DNA from: a bacterium
Lineage (GTDB): Bacteria > Bacteroidota > Bacteroidia > Flavobacteriales_D > Sanyastnellaceae
Direction of reading: 5' to 3'
Length of the DNA: 37,979 bases
Assembly (NCBI GenBank): GCA_029979565.1
Contig: JAPOHG010000018.1
Location: 1-37,979, forward strand
The translations under genes and the position numbers were made by a program. The notes below the pieces were generated by a model, which saw nothing but the letters and a program-made list of their open reading frames with translations, did not search any database and had not been told where the DNA came from. Positions 17,834-25,711 of this stretch are shown one piece after another; position 1 is the first letter of the stretch; every line of letters begins with the position of its first letter.

Positions 17834-17862
17834 AAAGCCCCGCAACAGCGGGGCTTTTTTTT
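17834..17862 (+). terminator. Intrinsic terminator of the SusC/SusD operon
   Basis: A GCCCCGC stem (17837-17843) pairs with GCGGGGC (17848-17854) around AACA, extended by AAA/TTT and followed by a run of eight T. It sits 23 bp after the SusD stop. The A-rich left flank may also help end the converging minus-strand operon. Confidence 0.92.
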
Positions 17863-17888
17863 GTGCTTGACCTTGGCCAAAGGTTAGG

Positions 17889-18824
17889 CTACAGTTGAAG
17901 GCCGATGCTCATGCAGAAATAGTTTGGTGTTGACGAGTTCGTTGCGCCGGCGAGGATGTATTCCCGGGTGTCACCGAGGAAGCTGAACCAGCGCTTTTCG
18001 ATACCCCACAACGTCGATCTGATGCGCATCTGAGCGCCTAAAACAAACTGGGTCGAAGCCATGACCTCGCTGATTTCGGTGATGCTTTGGTCAACCCCTT
18101 GTTCCCAAGCGTCGAATTGCCAATCTTGTGCGGCTTGCTCTGCTCGGGGCACTACGCCAATGGCTCCTGTGAATTTGAAGCGATGAGTCGGGGCATAGCC
18201 CGCACCTAGCTCGACCAGCATGGGGTTCCAGCTTGGTGTGACCCGCGGTTGCTCATTGCCCCACCAACCTTGGTAGATGGCGCGGAGGTGAAAGTAATGG
18301 TCGGTGAACGCGGTTGCCATGAGGTCGGTTTGGTTGATGCCAATGGTTGACCCGGTCGCTTGGAGCTGGGATTTCGCATAGAACAACGCTGTGGATCGAC
18401 CGAATCCAATGGACACATCGATGGGAAGGGCTTCAACGGGTTGGTAGCGCACACGGAGCAAACGGGGTCCGATTTGCTGCCCCCCTCCGCCGCTGGCATT
18501 GCGAAACGTCCCCATGACATTGTAACCCATGTCGTTGAGGGTGTTCTCCAGTTCACCTGAACTGAAACCAGGGCGAATGCGTTCGACTGTTTGGCGTATG
18601 GTCGCATCGCTTTCCTCATAGTTGATGGGCGACCAGCTGTAATTGTTCAGGCAAAACACACCTTCTACCGTGAACCGTTTGCTGGAGGCTTTATCCGAAT
18701 CGAAATCCCATTGGAATCCACTTTGGCGGGATTCAGTGTTCTTCAGCAAGCTGGGATCCAGCGTTTGTGCGCCGCAGGTCGAGGCAACGGCCACCCCTGC
18801 TGCAAAGAGCATCAATCGGTTCAT
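17889..18824 (-). CDS. Putative outer-membrane protein of unknown function
   Basis: I do not recognise a family. The 311-residue protein begins with a Sec signal peptide (MNRLMLFAAGVAVASTCGAQ) and continues with alternating polar/hydrophobic stretches and many aromatics (for example VDVSIGFGRSTALFYAKSQ-like strands and LVELGAGYAPTHRFKFTGAIG), ending in YFCMSIGLQL. This fits a small beta-barrel in the outer membrane. A Gly run (SGGGGQQ) near residue 115 probably marks a loop. It is the last gene of a three-gene operon: its ATG overlaps the stop of the upstream lipoprotein gene by 4 bp (ATGA). Confidence 0.65.
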   Translation of the reverse strand: MNRLMLFAAGVAVASTCGAQTLDPSLLKNTESRQSGFQWDFDSDKASSKRFTVEGVFCLNNYSWSPINYEESDATIRQTVERIRPGFSSGELENTLNDMGYNVMGTFRNASGGGGQQIGPRLLRVRYQPVEALPIDVSIGFGRSTALFYAKSQLQATGSTIGINQTDLMATAFTDHYFHLRAIYQGWWGNEQPRVTPSWNPMLVELGAGYAPTHRFKFTGAIGVVPRAEQAAQDWQFDAWEQGVDQSITEISEVMASTQFVLGAQMRIRSTLWGIEKRWFSFLGDTREYILAGATNSSTPNYFCMSIGLQL

Positions 18825-19240
18825 TCAAACTCGAATTTGCCGCCAAAACCTGCCACTTGAACGGTCGTCTTGCGAAAGAAGAAGGCCCGTTGCTCACGAA
18901 CGATGTATTTCGGATTCACCAGCACATCGGCATTGGTTCCATCCAAGGCTTGATATACGGCTGCACGCTTCTCACGGCTGTGTCCGCCCGCCAAGCCCAA
19001 ATTGAGCCCAGGGTAGTCTGCGAATTCGTTATCTCCAAGGCGAATAAACCCCAAGATGCGGGTGGTCGACGCCATACCGATGAGGCTGGTCGTGGTGTCG
19101 ACGTTGACGTGCGCGCGAATGGTGTCGACGCCAAGTACTACCGGACCTTCCGCCAATCTCGCAGTTTGGGTCAACTGCGTGCAGCTATTCAGGCCAGCGA
19201 GCCCCAACACAATGGCTGCGGGCGTGAGAAAATGTTTCAT
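18821..19240 (-). CDS. Small lipoprotein, TRL/DUF6567-like
   Basis: The 139-residue protein has a lipoprotein signal peptide ending at LNS-C. The mature part shows the pattern GFIRLGDNEFADYPG, AVYQAL, NADVLVNPKYIV and VQVAGFGGKFEFE, which resembles TRL-like or DUF6567-like envelope lipoproteins whose function is unknown. The family call is from pattern memory and is tentative. It starts 3 bp after the cyclase stop and overlaps the next gene by 4 bp, so the three genes should be translated together. Confidence 0.6.
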   Translation of the reverse strand: MKHFLTPAAIVLGLAGLNSCTQLTQTARLAEGPVVLGVDTIRAHVNVDTTTSLIGMASTTRILGFIRLGDNEFADYPGLNLGLAGGHSREKRAAVYQALDGTNADVLVNPKYIVREQRAFFFRKTTVQVAGFGGKFEFE

Positions 19241-19243
19241 GGT

Positions 19244-20005
19244 TCAAATTTGGTTACACGGAATCACCACGGGCCGGCTCGGCGTTGCGTCCATGTCGAA
19301 CGCGGCGGTTTGGAGGTTGAGCAAGTGTCGGCCGTCCTGAAGTGTTTCCGGGACGAAAACAAGCTCCGTAATGGTCGATTGGTGCCGAGGGTTATCAGGA
19401 TACGTCCAGAAGGCGTGATGAGCCGCTAAAGCGCCGCCATCAATTTCTCTATCCACGGAAGGTAGATCAACCAACATGTGGTCTACGTTGCGTTCGACGA
19501 GCCAGGCCATGGCTTCCACATCGAAATAAGGCGGATTGGTGTTCGACCAGTTACGTCCGACTTTGGACTTGTCGTTGGGCAAGGTGCGGACAATGATTGC
19601 CGGGGGAAGGGTGGATTGTACGTTCCAGTGCTGCGAAATGGATAATGCCAATTCACGCTCGGTGATGACCTGATCGCCATTGCGGGCCTCCGGGAATACA
19701 CTGACCACAAGACACGGCATAAGCACAGGGAAAGTCAATTCGTTGACGGAATGCGCCTCGGGCGAGATGTGGCCCAAACACTCCGTGTGGGTACCGTTGC
19801 CGTGCGGATTGAATTGCACATCGCGAAAATTCACGGCCCCGCCCTCGGCAACGGAACCCAAAAATCCATTGGCCCGCACCACCTGGAGCTTCATAAAATC
19901 CACGTACCACGCGCGCGAACCGTGCCCGTCGCCCATCGTGATGCTCAAGTCTTCGTTGGTGGCCCCACTTGCCTTGAAGTCCACCCCTTGAAATTCCAAT
20001 TCCAT
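19244..20005 (-). CDS. Cyclase/kynurenine-formamidase-like metal-dependent hydrolase
   Basis: The 253-residue protein resembles the cyclase family (PF04199), whose members use a metal site to hydrolyse amides or cyclise substrates, such as kynurenine formamidase. The signature region reads HGNGTHTECLGH (residues 68-79). The usual motif is HxGTHxDxPxH, so the first His is shifted one place and Asp is replaced by Glu. FDVEAMAWLVERNVDHMLVDLPSVDRE fits the conserved C-terminal part. No signal peptide is present, so it is cytoplasmic. ATG 20005 is chosen over 20059 because the upstream extension passes through a terminator hairpin and because a TACCTTGT box ends 4 nt before it. First gene of the minus-strand operon. 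Confidence 0.78.
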   Translation of the reverse strand: MELEFQGVDFKASGATNEDLSITMGDGHGSRAWYVDFMKLQVVRANGFLGSVAEGGAVNFRDVQFNPHGNGTHTECLGHISPEAHSVNELTFPVLMPCLVVSVFPEARNGDQVITERELALSISQHWNVQSTLPPAIIVRTLPNDKSKVGRNWSNTNPPYFDVEAMAWLVERNVDHMLVDLPSVDREIDGGALAAHHAFWTYPDNPRHQSTITELVFVPETLQDGRHLLNLQTAAFDMDATPSRPVVIPCNQI

Positions 20006-20009
20006 GGAA

Positions 20010-20017
20010 ACAAGGTA
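20010..20017 (-). promoter_or_regulatory. Candidate -7 box (TACCTTGT) before the cyclase gene
   Basis: Minus-strand TACCTTGT is close to TAnnTTTG and lies exactly 4 nt before ATG 20005, the same spacing as in other genes here. Confidence 0.35.
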
Positions 20018-20040
20018 CAACGACTGGAACCATCCGGACA

Positions 20041-20074
20041 CAAAAAAGGCGGCACCCATGGCGCCGCCCTTTCA
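20041..20074 (-). terminator. Intrinsic terminator of the beta-barrel gene
   Basis: Read on the minus strand, GGCGGC pairs with GCCGCC around a 9-nt loop, with A-rich bases before and a run of six T after. It lies just after the stop of the 20093-20950 gene and before the cyclase promoter box. Confidence 0.75.
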
Positions 20075-20092
20075 AATGCTGTTGGCTGTGTA

Positions 20093-20950
20093 TCAGTCGA
20101 ACAAGAAACCGACACGCAACGCACCCTGGAATACATTTCCGATGGTGGAGTTGCTGATGTGGTTTGGCCAAGGGTAGTACAGGTCGTCAGAACCTGCGCC
20201 GTCAGGCCAGTACTCGTTGTAGATTACACCGTCCAAGGCGCTGAATGGCAATTGGCCGACGAATTCACCTGCAACTTCAGCACCCGCTGCTTCTGTAGAG
20301 AAGGCGTTGTTGAAGTACATGTTGAATGCCGTCAAGTTGTCCGTAGTGATGCTGTGGTTTCCAAACGACGTGCTGCTGAAGCCCAGGCCGGCTTCGAACC
20401 CGAGGTAGATGGCATCTGAGAAGTAGTAGTCCGCACCGAAGAGAATGTTGAACCCGACTTGCGTGAAGCCCTGCTCGTTGCCCAAGTTCCAAACGATGTA
20501 TTGGTCAGGCTGACCGGCATCGTTGATGTCTTGTGGTCCCCAGAACTCCTGGGTATCCGAACGGTTGCCAATGACGATTGGCAATTCAAACGCGATGTAA
20601 GGAGAGAGGTTGTCCATGCCGTCGAAGTGCATTTCGTAGCCGGGAGCGATTCCGAAGGTTGAGCTCTTCGTATTGATGTTCAACTGTGGGCTGACCGGAT
20701 CAGCTTCGTTGATTTCACCGTCTTGGTACCAAGCGTGCAGGTCGTTGGAGTTGGACACGGTGAGGGACAAACGGAAGGCACGGTTGTCTTCCAAGAAGTT
20801 ACGGTACTTGAGCGTTGATCCGTCGATTGGGCTGCCTCCGAAGGGAGTGAAGGCCACCTCGATGTTGTGCTCATCGCCCATTTGCTTTTGGGCCTGAACG
20901 CCCATCGTAACCAGCGCTGAGAGCGCCAGGGTAAACATGAGTTTCTTCAT
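20093..20950 (-). CDS. Outer-membrane beta-barrel protein
   Basis: The 285-residue protein starts with a clear Sec signal peptide (MKKLMFTLALSALVTMGVQAQ) and then shows barrel-like alternating strands (AFRLSLTVSNS, TFGIAPGYEMHF, LSPYIAFELPIVIG, QVGFNILFGADYYFSDAIYLGFEAGLGFS) ending in GALRVGFLFD. It looks like an eight- to ten-stranded barrel of the OmpW/OprF-like kind common in Bacteroidota; no specific function can be given. The frame is open to 21007, but ATG 20950 begins the signal peptide and is chosen. It is divergent from the PLP decarboxylase gene (86 bp apart) and has its own terminator. Confidence 0.8.
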   Translation of the reverse strand: MKKLMFTLALSALVTMGVQAQKQMGDEHNIEVAFTPFGGSPIDGSTLKYRNFLEDNRAFRLSLTVSNSNDLHAWYQDGEINEADPVSPQLNINTKSSTFGIAPGYEMHFDGMDNLSPYIAFELPIVIGNRSDTQEFWGPQDINDAGQPDQYIVWNLGNEQGFTQVGFNILFGADYYFSDAIYLGFEAGLGFSSTSFGNHSITTDNLTAFNMYFNNAFSTEAAGAEVAGEFVGQLPFSALDGVIYNEYWPDGAGSDDLYYPWPNHISNSTIGNVFQGALRVGFLFD

Positions 20951-21036
20951 GATGTTGTGTTGTGTTTCAGGAAATTTCCGAACGCAAGAAAAGCAAAAAA
21001 CCCTCAACTACGCACCAATGGCCCGAACTTTCGCAC

Positions 21037-22491
21037 ATGAAAGCATGTTCAAAACCGGACATTCCGCACCATTGGTCGAACTTTTACACAGCCAAAGCCT
21101 TTCGTAAAAGTGGAGGTGAAATGGTTGAGCGGCTCGCGGAATACCTCGCGGAATCACAGGCGAGACGCAAAGATTTTGTGTTGCCTTATACCCCACCGGA
21201 AGAAAGGCTAGTGTACTGGAAATCAAGGCTCAAGGAGAAAGGAGGCGTGGAAGCTGGAGCGCTTTGGAAGGCGAATATGCTCGAGGAGGTGCTCGCTCAA
21301 TCCAACCGGTTGCACGATCCCCGGTACGCGGGCCATCAGGTAGCAATTCCGCTTCCGCAATTGGCGTGGCTGCAGGCTGCGACGGCGCTGCTCAACAACG
21401 GCATGGCCATTGATGAAATGGGCCCTGCGAGCAGTCCTATGGAAGAGGCTGTGATGCAAGAAATTGCTCAATTCATGGGCTTGGGAAGCGCGTCTGGAGG
21501 GATTCTGTGCCATGGAGGTACATTGGCTAACCTCACTGCCTTGCTCGCCGCACGCCAACGAAAGGCCACAGGCAATGCGTGGAAGGACGGGTCAGAACGG
21601 AAGTGTGCAGTGCTGGTGAGCGAGCACGCGCACTATTGCGTGGATCGGGCTGTGCGGGTGATGGGATGGGGTGAGGCGGGTACCGTGAAGGTTCGGACCT
21701 TGAGCAACCACCAAATCGACCCAGAATCGTTGCGAGAATCGCTCACAGAGGCCACAGCCCAAGGACTGGAAGTTATCGCGGTGGTTGGCAATGCTTGCAC
21801 GACCTCGACAGGGACGTTTGACGATTTGGAGGTGCTCGCTTCGTTTGCACAGCAAAACGACCTCTGGTTCCACGTGGACGGTGCCCACGGAGCGGCGCAA
21901 GTCTTTTCAGAACGCAACAATGCCTCCCTGAAGGGCATGGAAAAGGCGGACTCGGTGGCCATGGACTTTCACAAGATGCTCGGGGTGCCGGCCTTGTGTA
22001 CAGGCCTTTTTTACCGCAACGGTTCGGATGCATATGCGGCGTTCAGTCAAGAGGCGGCGTATTTGTATGAAAACGAGCAGGAAGAGTGGTGGAACCTGAG
22101 CAAACGGACGTTTGAATGCACCAAGCGCATGCTCAGCGTTGCTGTTTTTGGCATTTGGGAAGCCCACGGCCACAAATTGTGGGAGAGCTTGGTGAACCGA
22201 CTCATTGACCGGGCACAAACGGCTGCTCGCTCGATTGAACAGCGGCCACATTGGGAGCTCTTTGCGCAACCGCAATCGAACATTGTGTGCTTCCGTTTGA
22301 AGGGTGCGGACAATGCGGCCCTTCGGCACGCCATGATGGAACACGGGCCGCACTACATCGTCAAGACGGTATTCGATGGCGAAACGTGGCTTCGCTGTAC
22401 GTTCCAGAACCCAATTACGGAAGACAGTGACATTGAATCACTGCTCGATCGGTTGGAGGAGCTTGCTGAATCGGAGATTATTCAACCGTGA
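21037..22491 (+). CDS. PLP-dependent group II decarboxylase
   Basis: The 484-residue protein belongs to the group II decarboxylases (glutamate, aromatic amino acid and 2,4-diaminobutyrate decarboxylases). SASGGILCHGGTLANLTALL is the phosphate-binding region, H279-V-D281-GAHG holds the Asp that binds the pyridine nitrogen, and K313 in SVAMDFHKMLG is the Schiff-base lysine. Sequence flavour is closest to diaminobutyrate or tyrosine/aspartate decarboxylase-like members, but the substrate cannot be assigned. ATG 21037 is preferred over 20962, because the extension is low-complexity and lies in the divergent promoter region. Its last 14 bp overlap the 3' end of the convergent glmS. Confidence 0.88.
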   Translation: MKACSKPDIPHHWSNFYTAKAFRKSGGEMVERLAEYLAESQARRKDFVLPYTPPEERLVYWKSRLKEKGGVEAGALWKANMLEEVLAQSNRLHDPRYAGHQVAIPLPQLAWLQAATALLNNGMAIDEMGPASSPMEEAVMQEIAQFMGLGSASGGILCHGGTLANLTALLAARQRKATGNAWKDGSERKCAVLVSEHAHYCVDRAVRVMGWGEAGTVKVRTLSNHQIDPESLRESLTEATAQGLEVIAVVGNACTTSTGTFDDLEVLASFAQQNDLWFHVDGAHGAAQVFSERNNASLKGMEKADSVAMDFHKMLGVPALCTGLFYRNGSDAYAAFSQEAAYLYENEQEEWWNLSKRTFECTKRMLSVAVFGIWEAHGHKLWESLVNRLIDRAQTAARSIEQRPHWELFAQPQSNIVCFRLKGADNAALRHAMMEHGPHYIVKTVFDGETWLRCTFQNPITEDSDIESLLDRLEELAESEIIQP

Positions 22492-24325
22492 CGCTCTTGG
22501 CGAGGTTCCGCGGTTGGTCCACGTTGCAGTCGCGCATCACCGCGATGTGGTAGCTCAGCAGCTGCAGCGGCACCACGGTGAGGAGCGGCGCGAGCGCTTG
22601 ATCGGTGTTCGGCACCTCAATGACGAATTCTGCCAATTGCTTTAGGTCCTGGTTACCCGCAGAGACGAGGGCGACCAATCGACCACCACGGGCTTTCACT
22701 TCTTGGATGTTGGATACGATTTTCTCGTAAACATCGTCGGCAGTTGCGATGAAGAAGACGGGCATTTCCTCATCAATCAAGGCAATCGGGCCGTGCTTCA
22801 TTTCCGCTGAAGGGTATCCTTCCGCGTGGATGTAACTGATTTCCTTGAGCTTCAAAGCACCTTCCAGCGCTACCGGGAAATTCACACCACGACCGAGGTA
22901 CAGCGCGTTTTCGTTGTTGACGAAGTGGCTCGCGATTTCCTTGATGCGCGCATCTTGTTCCAGCAGCTTTTGGACTTTGTCCGGAATGGCGTTGAGCTCG
23001 ACGAGCAGACGGCTGAACCTTTGGGGGGAGAGTTGTCCCTTCTTCTTCCCGACGAGCATGGCAATCAAAGTGAGGACGGTCAATTGGGCGGTAAATGCCT
23101 TGGTTGAGGCGACCCCAATTTCGGGGCCTGCGTGCGTATACGCGCCGCTGTCCGTTTCGCGGGCGATGCTCGATCCGACGACATTGCACACACCGAAAAC
23201 GTGGGCGCCTTGTTGCTTTGCCAATTGGATGGCGGCGAGCGTATCGGCTGTCTCACCCGACTGCGAAATGGCAATGACCACGTCGTCTGGACGGATGATG
23301 GGGTTGCGGTAACGGAATTCCGAAGCGTATTCTACTTCGACGGGGATGCGGGCAAAATCCTCAAAGAGGTATTCAGCCACCAGCCCTGCGTGCCAACTGG
23401 TCCCGCAGGCGATGATGAGTATGCGTTGTGCAGCGTCCCACTTTTCCCAGTGGTCGTCGATGCCGGACATTTTGATTTCAGACCGGGACACACTCATGCG
23501 GCCGCGGATGGAATCCAGGATGGAATTCGGTTGCTCGAAGATTTCCTTGAGCATGAAGTGGTCGAAGCCGCCCTTTTCGATGGCTTCAATCTGCATTTCG
23601 AGCTCGTGAATCTCCGGGGTGATGACGGTGTTTTGGAGGTTGCGGATCGTCAGGCCGTTCTGCCGGTGCATGACCGCTACCTCTTCGTCGTCCAAGTAGA
23701 TGACGTTTTGCGTGTGCTCGATGATGGGCGTCGCGTCGGATGCGATGTAAAACTCATTCTCCTCGCCCACTCCGATGACGAGCGGGCTGGATTTGCGCGC
23801 AGCGATGAGTAAATCGGGCTCATTCGCGTCAATGATGGCGATGGCATAGGCGCCTTCTATTTCCTTAAGGGCCATTTGTACGGCGTCGGCGATGGGAGCG
23901 TTCGATCGGTTTTGGACTTCGTCGATGAGGTGGATGAGCACCTCAGTGTCTGTGTCGCTGACGAAGGCGTGGCCGTTGGCCTCGAGGCTGGTGCGGAGGG
24001 ACTCGTAATTCTCAATGATGCCGTTGTGGATCATAGCGAGGCGCCCAAAACGTGCTGTGTGCGGGTGGGCGTTGACATCGTTGGGCGGTCCGTGTGTGGC
24101 CCATCGGGTGTGTCCAATGCCCATGGAACCGGTCGGAACATCTTTGCCTACATAGGCCAGGAGGTCGTCGACTTTGCCTTTTTTCTTTTTTACTTGAATG
24201 GCATCCGCGCTATCGAAAACAGCAACACCGGCGCTGTCGTATCCGCGGTATTCCAGCCGTTGCAGTCCTTTGATCAGAATGGGAAAGCACTCTTTTTCTC
24301 CTATGTATCCAACTATCCCACACAT
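22478..24325 (-). CDS. glmS: Glutamine-fructose-6-phosphate aminotransferase (isomerizing)
   Basis: The 615-residue enzyme makes glucosamine-6-phosphate, the first step to UDP-GlcNAc for peptidoglycan and lipid A. The N-terminal glutaminase domain begins MCGIVGYIG with catalytic Cys2, and GYDSAGVAVF, GHTRWATHGPPN and HPHTARFG follow. Two SIS domains (CGTSWHAGLVAEY, SQSGETADT; LGRGVNFPVALEGALKLKEISYIHAEG) bind fructose-6-phosphate. The end DQPRNLAKSVTVE is the family C-terminus. Length matches Escherichia coli GlmS (609). It lies 25 bp after DUF4270 in a minus-strand operon, and a TAAATTCG box (24333-24340) 7 nt before the ATG might give extra expression. The leader is too short for a glmS ribozyme. 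Confidence 0.97.
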   Translation of the reverse strand: MCGIVGYIGEKECFPILIKGLQRLEYRGYDSAGVAVFDSADAIQVKKKKGKVDDLLAYVGKDVPTGSMGIGHTRWATHGPPNDVNAHPHTARFGRLAMIHNGIIENYESLRTSLEANGHAFVSDTDTEVLIHLIDEVQNRSNAPIADAVQMALKEIEGAYAIAIIDANEPDLLIAARKSSPLVIGVGEENEFYIASDATPIIEHTQNVIYLDDEEVAVMHRQNGLTIRNLQNTVITPEIHELEMQIEAIEKGGFDHFMLKEIFEQPNSILDSIRGRMSVSRSEIKMSGIDDHWEKWDAAQRILIIACGTSWHAGLVAEYLFEDFARIPVEVEYASEFRYRNPIIRPDDVVIAISQSGETADTLAAIQLAKQQGAHVFGVCNVVGSSIARETDSGAYTHAGPEIGVASTKAFTAQLTVLTLIAMLVGKKKGQLSPQRFSRLLVELNAIPDKVQKLLEQDARIKEIASHFVNNENALYLGRGVNFPVALEGALKLKEISYIHAEGYPSAEMKHGPIALIDEEMPVFFIATADDVYEKIVSNIQEVKARGGRLVALVSAGNQDLKQLAEFVIEVPNTDQALAPLLTVVPLQLLSYHIAVMRDCNVDQPRNLAKSVTVE

Positions 24326-24350
24326 CGCAATACGAATTTAACAACAAAAC

Positions 24351-25694
24351 TTATTCGCTCCACGTCACGACAATGCGTGCGTTGGGCTTCCAATTTGTGG
24401 TGTCGCCGGCCAACGGCTGAACCGCTGGACCATTTAGCACGACGCCTTGCAGAGAGATTCCTGCACGTGAAGACACAACGTAGAGCTTGTCCGATTCGTA
24501 CGTGCCGTTCAGCATCTGCTGAAATGTCTGGGAAATATTGAATCGGTAGGCTTTTTCGGCGGCGTCGTAATTGCCGTTGATGGCGAGCCCGATGGACGTT
24601 TGGTCCGGTGTAGACACAGCCTCTCCGGCTTCGTTTTCCGAAAGGATAAACAGTTGGGAGGGGATGGGGTAGCGTGGGTCGTTGTATTGAGGATCCACGG
24701 GCAACCACAATTCCGCCTTGTGCACCGCTCGGTCTTCGTCGCGTTCGCTCTCCCAAGCAGTCAATCCGGGCATTTGGATGCGGGTTTTGAGGCCGGCGCC
24801 TGAGAACACCCCTGCTTGAAGCGAACCATCCAATGCGGTGATGTAGGCCTCATCCAACGCCTGGAACGGAGGGTACCATTGGTGTGCAAAGAGGTTGTTG
24901 CGTGGGCTGAGCCCGTTGATAATGAAATCGTATGTGGCCGCGCTATCGGTGTCGCTATGGTAGTGCAATCGCATGCGACTCAGACCGGTCGTAACATCGA
25001 TCCCGACAGCACCTTGCCCAGGTCCGTTGGGCTCCGGAGCAATGAGCAATCCCGCGAAATACGCCCGCCAGTCTTGATTGGAGTCATAAATCGCCGAGTC
25101 GGCGTCCAGCAGGGACTGGCCGAAGGTGTTGTCGAGGTAAATGCGTACTTCTGGAGCAACGGTGTCTCCCTCGATGTATAAGATTTCGCCTGGATTCAAT
25201 ACAACCGGTTGAAAAGCCGGGTCCACAAGGTTGACTCCTGAAGTCAGGATGGATTGATTGGAGTAGTAGGCTGAGTCAAATGTCAAGGTATCGATCAATT
25301 GCTCAACCCGAATGTTTTGGGGACTCAGTTGTCCATAGCGATCACCGGTGTAATTCAATGACAAGTAGATGCTGTCGACAAGGGGGTTGGGGCCGAAATC
25401 GATGTCCGGAGCGCTCAATCGAAGTTGCGCGGCGAAAGACCCTTGGTGCATTCCGAAAAACGGGTGCTCCATGTTGCCCAATACCGCTGTGCTTAAGTGG
25501 CTTGTTTCCAAGCTGTCTTCCCGTACCGTTTCAAAAATCAGCGCCAGCGTGTCGGTTTGGTGCAAGCCCAGCAAGTCCTCTTGGGCAAATTCCAGTCCAA
25601 GATCGGTGGTTGGTTTTTTACAACCGGTCAGGACGGCGAACCCCAAGATACTCGCCACGACTGCCCCGTACTGACTTGCGGTGATCTTTATCAT
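24351..25694 (-). CDS. DUF4270-family lipoprotein
   Basis: The 447-residue protein has a lipoprotein signal peptide ending LTG-C, followed by KKPTTDLGLEF, which is the typical opening of DUF4270 proteins of Bacteroidota, and a beta-rich body with repeated ISL/LYL-type strands. The function of the family is unknown. It would sit in the outer membrane or periplasm by its lipid anchor. Neighbour spacing is 17 bp after the GT5-like gene and 25 bp before glmS, so the three genes form an operon. GAACTTCG occurs 4 nt before the ATG and resembles a degenerate -7 box. Confidence 0.85.
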   Translation of the reverse strand: MIKITASQYGAVVASILGFAVLTGCKKPTTDLGLEFAQEDLLGLHQTDTLALIFETVREDSLETSHLSTAVLGNMEHPFFGMHQGSFAAQLRLSAPDIDFGPNPLVDSIYLSLNYTGDRYGQLSPQNIRVEQLIDTLTFDSAYYSNQSILTSGVNLVDPAFQPVVLNPGEILYIEGDTVAPEVRIYLDNTFGQSLLDADSAIYDSNQDWRAYFAGLLIAPEPNGPGQGAVGIDVTTGLSRMRLHYHSDTDSAATYDFIINGLSPRNNLFAHQWYPPFQALDEAYITALDGSLQAGVFSGAGLKTRIQMPGLTAWESERDEDRAVHKAELWLPVDPQYNDPRYPIPSQLFILSENEAGEAVSTPDQTSIGLAINGNYDAAEKAYRFNISQTFQQMLNGTYESDKLYVVSSRAGISLQGVVLNGPAVQPLAGDTTNWKPNARIVVTWSE

Positions 25695-25711
25695 GCCGCG
25701 AAGTTCAACAA

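Noticed and set aside
24326..24350. Possible glmS ribozyme or riboswitch upstream of glmS
   Set aside because: Only 25 bp separate glmS from the upstream gene, too short for the ribozyme fold, which is also not expected in Bacteroidota.
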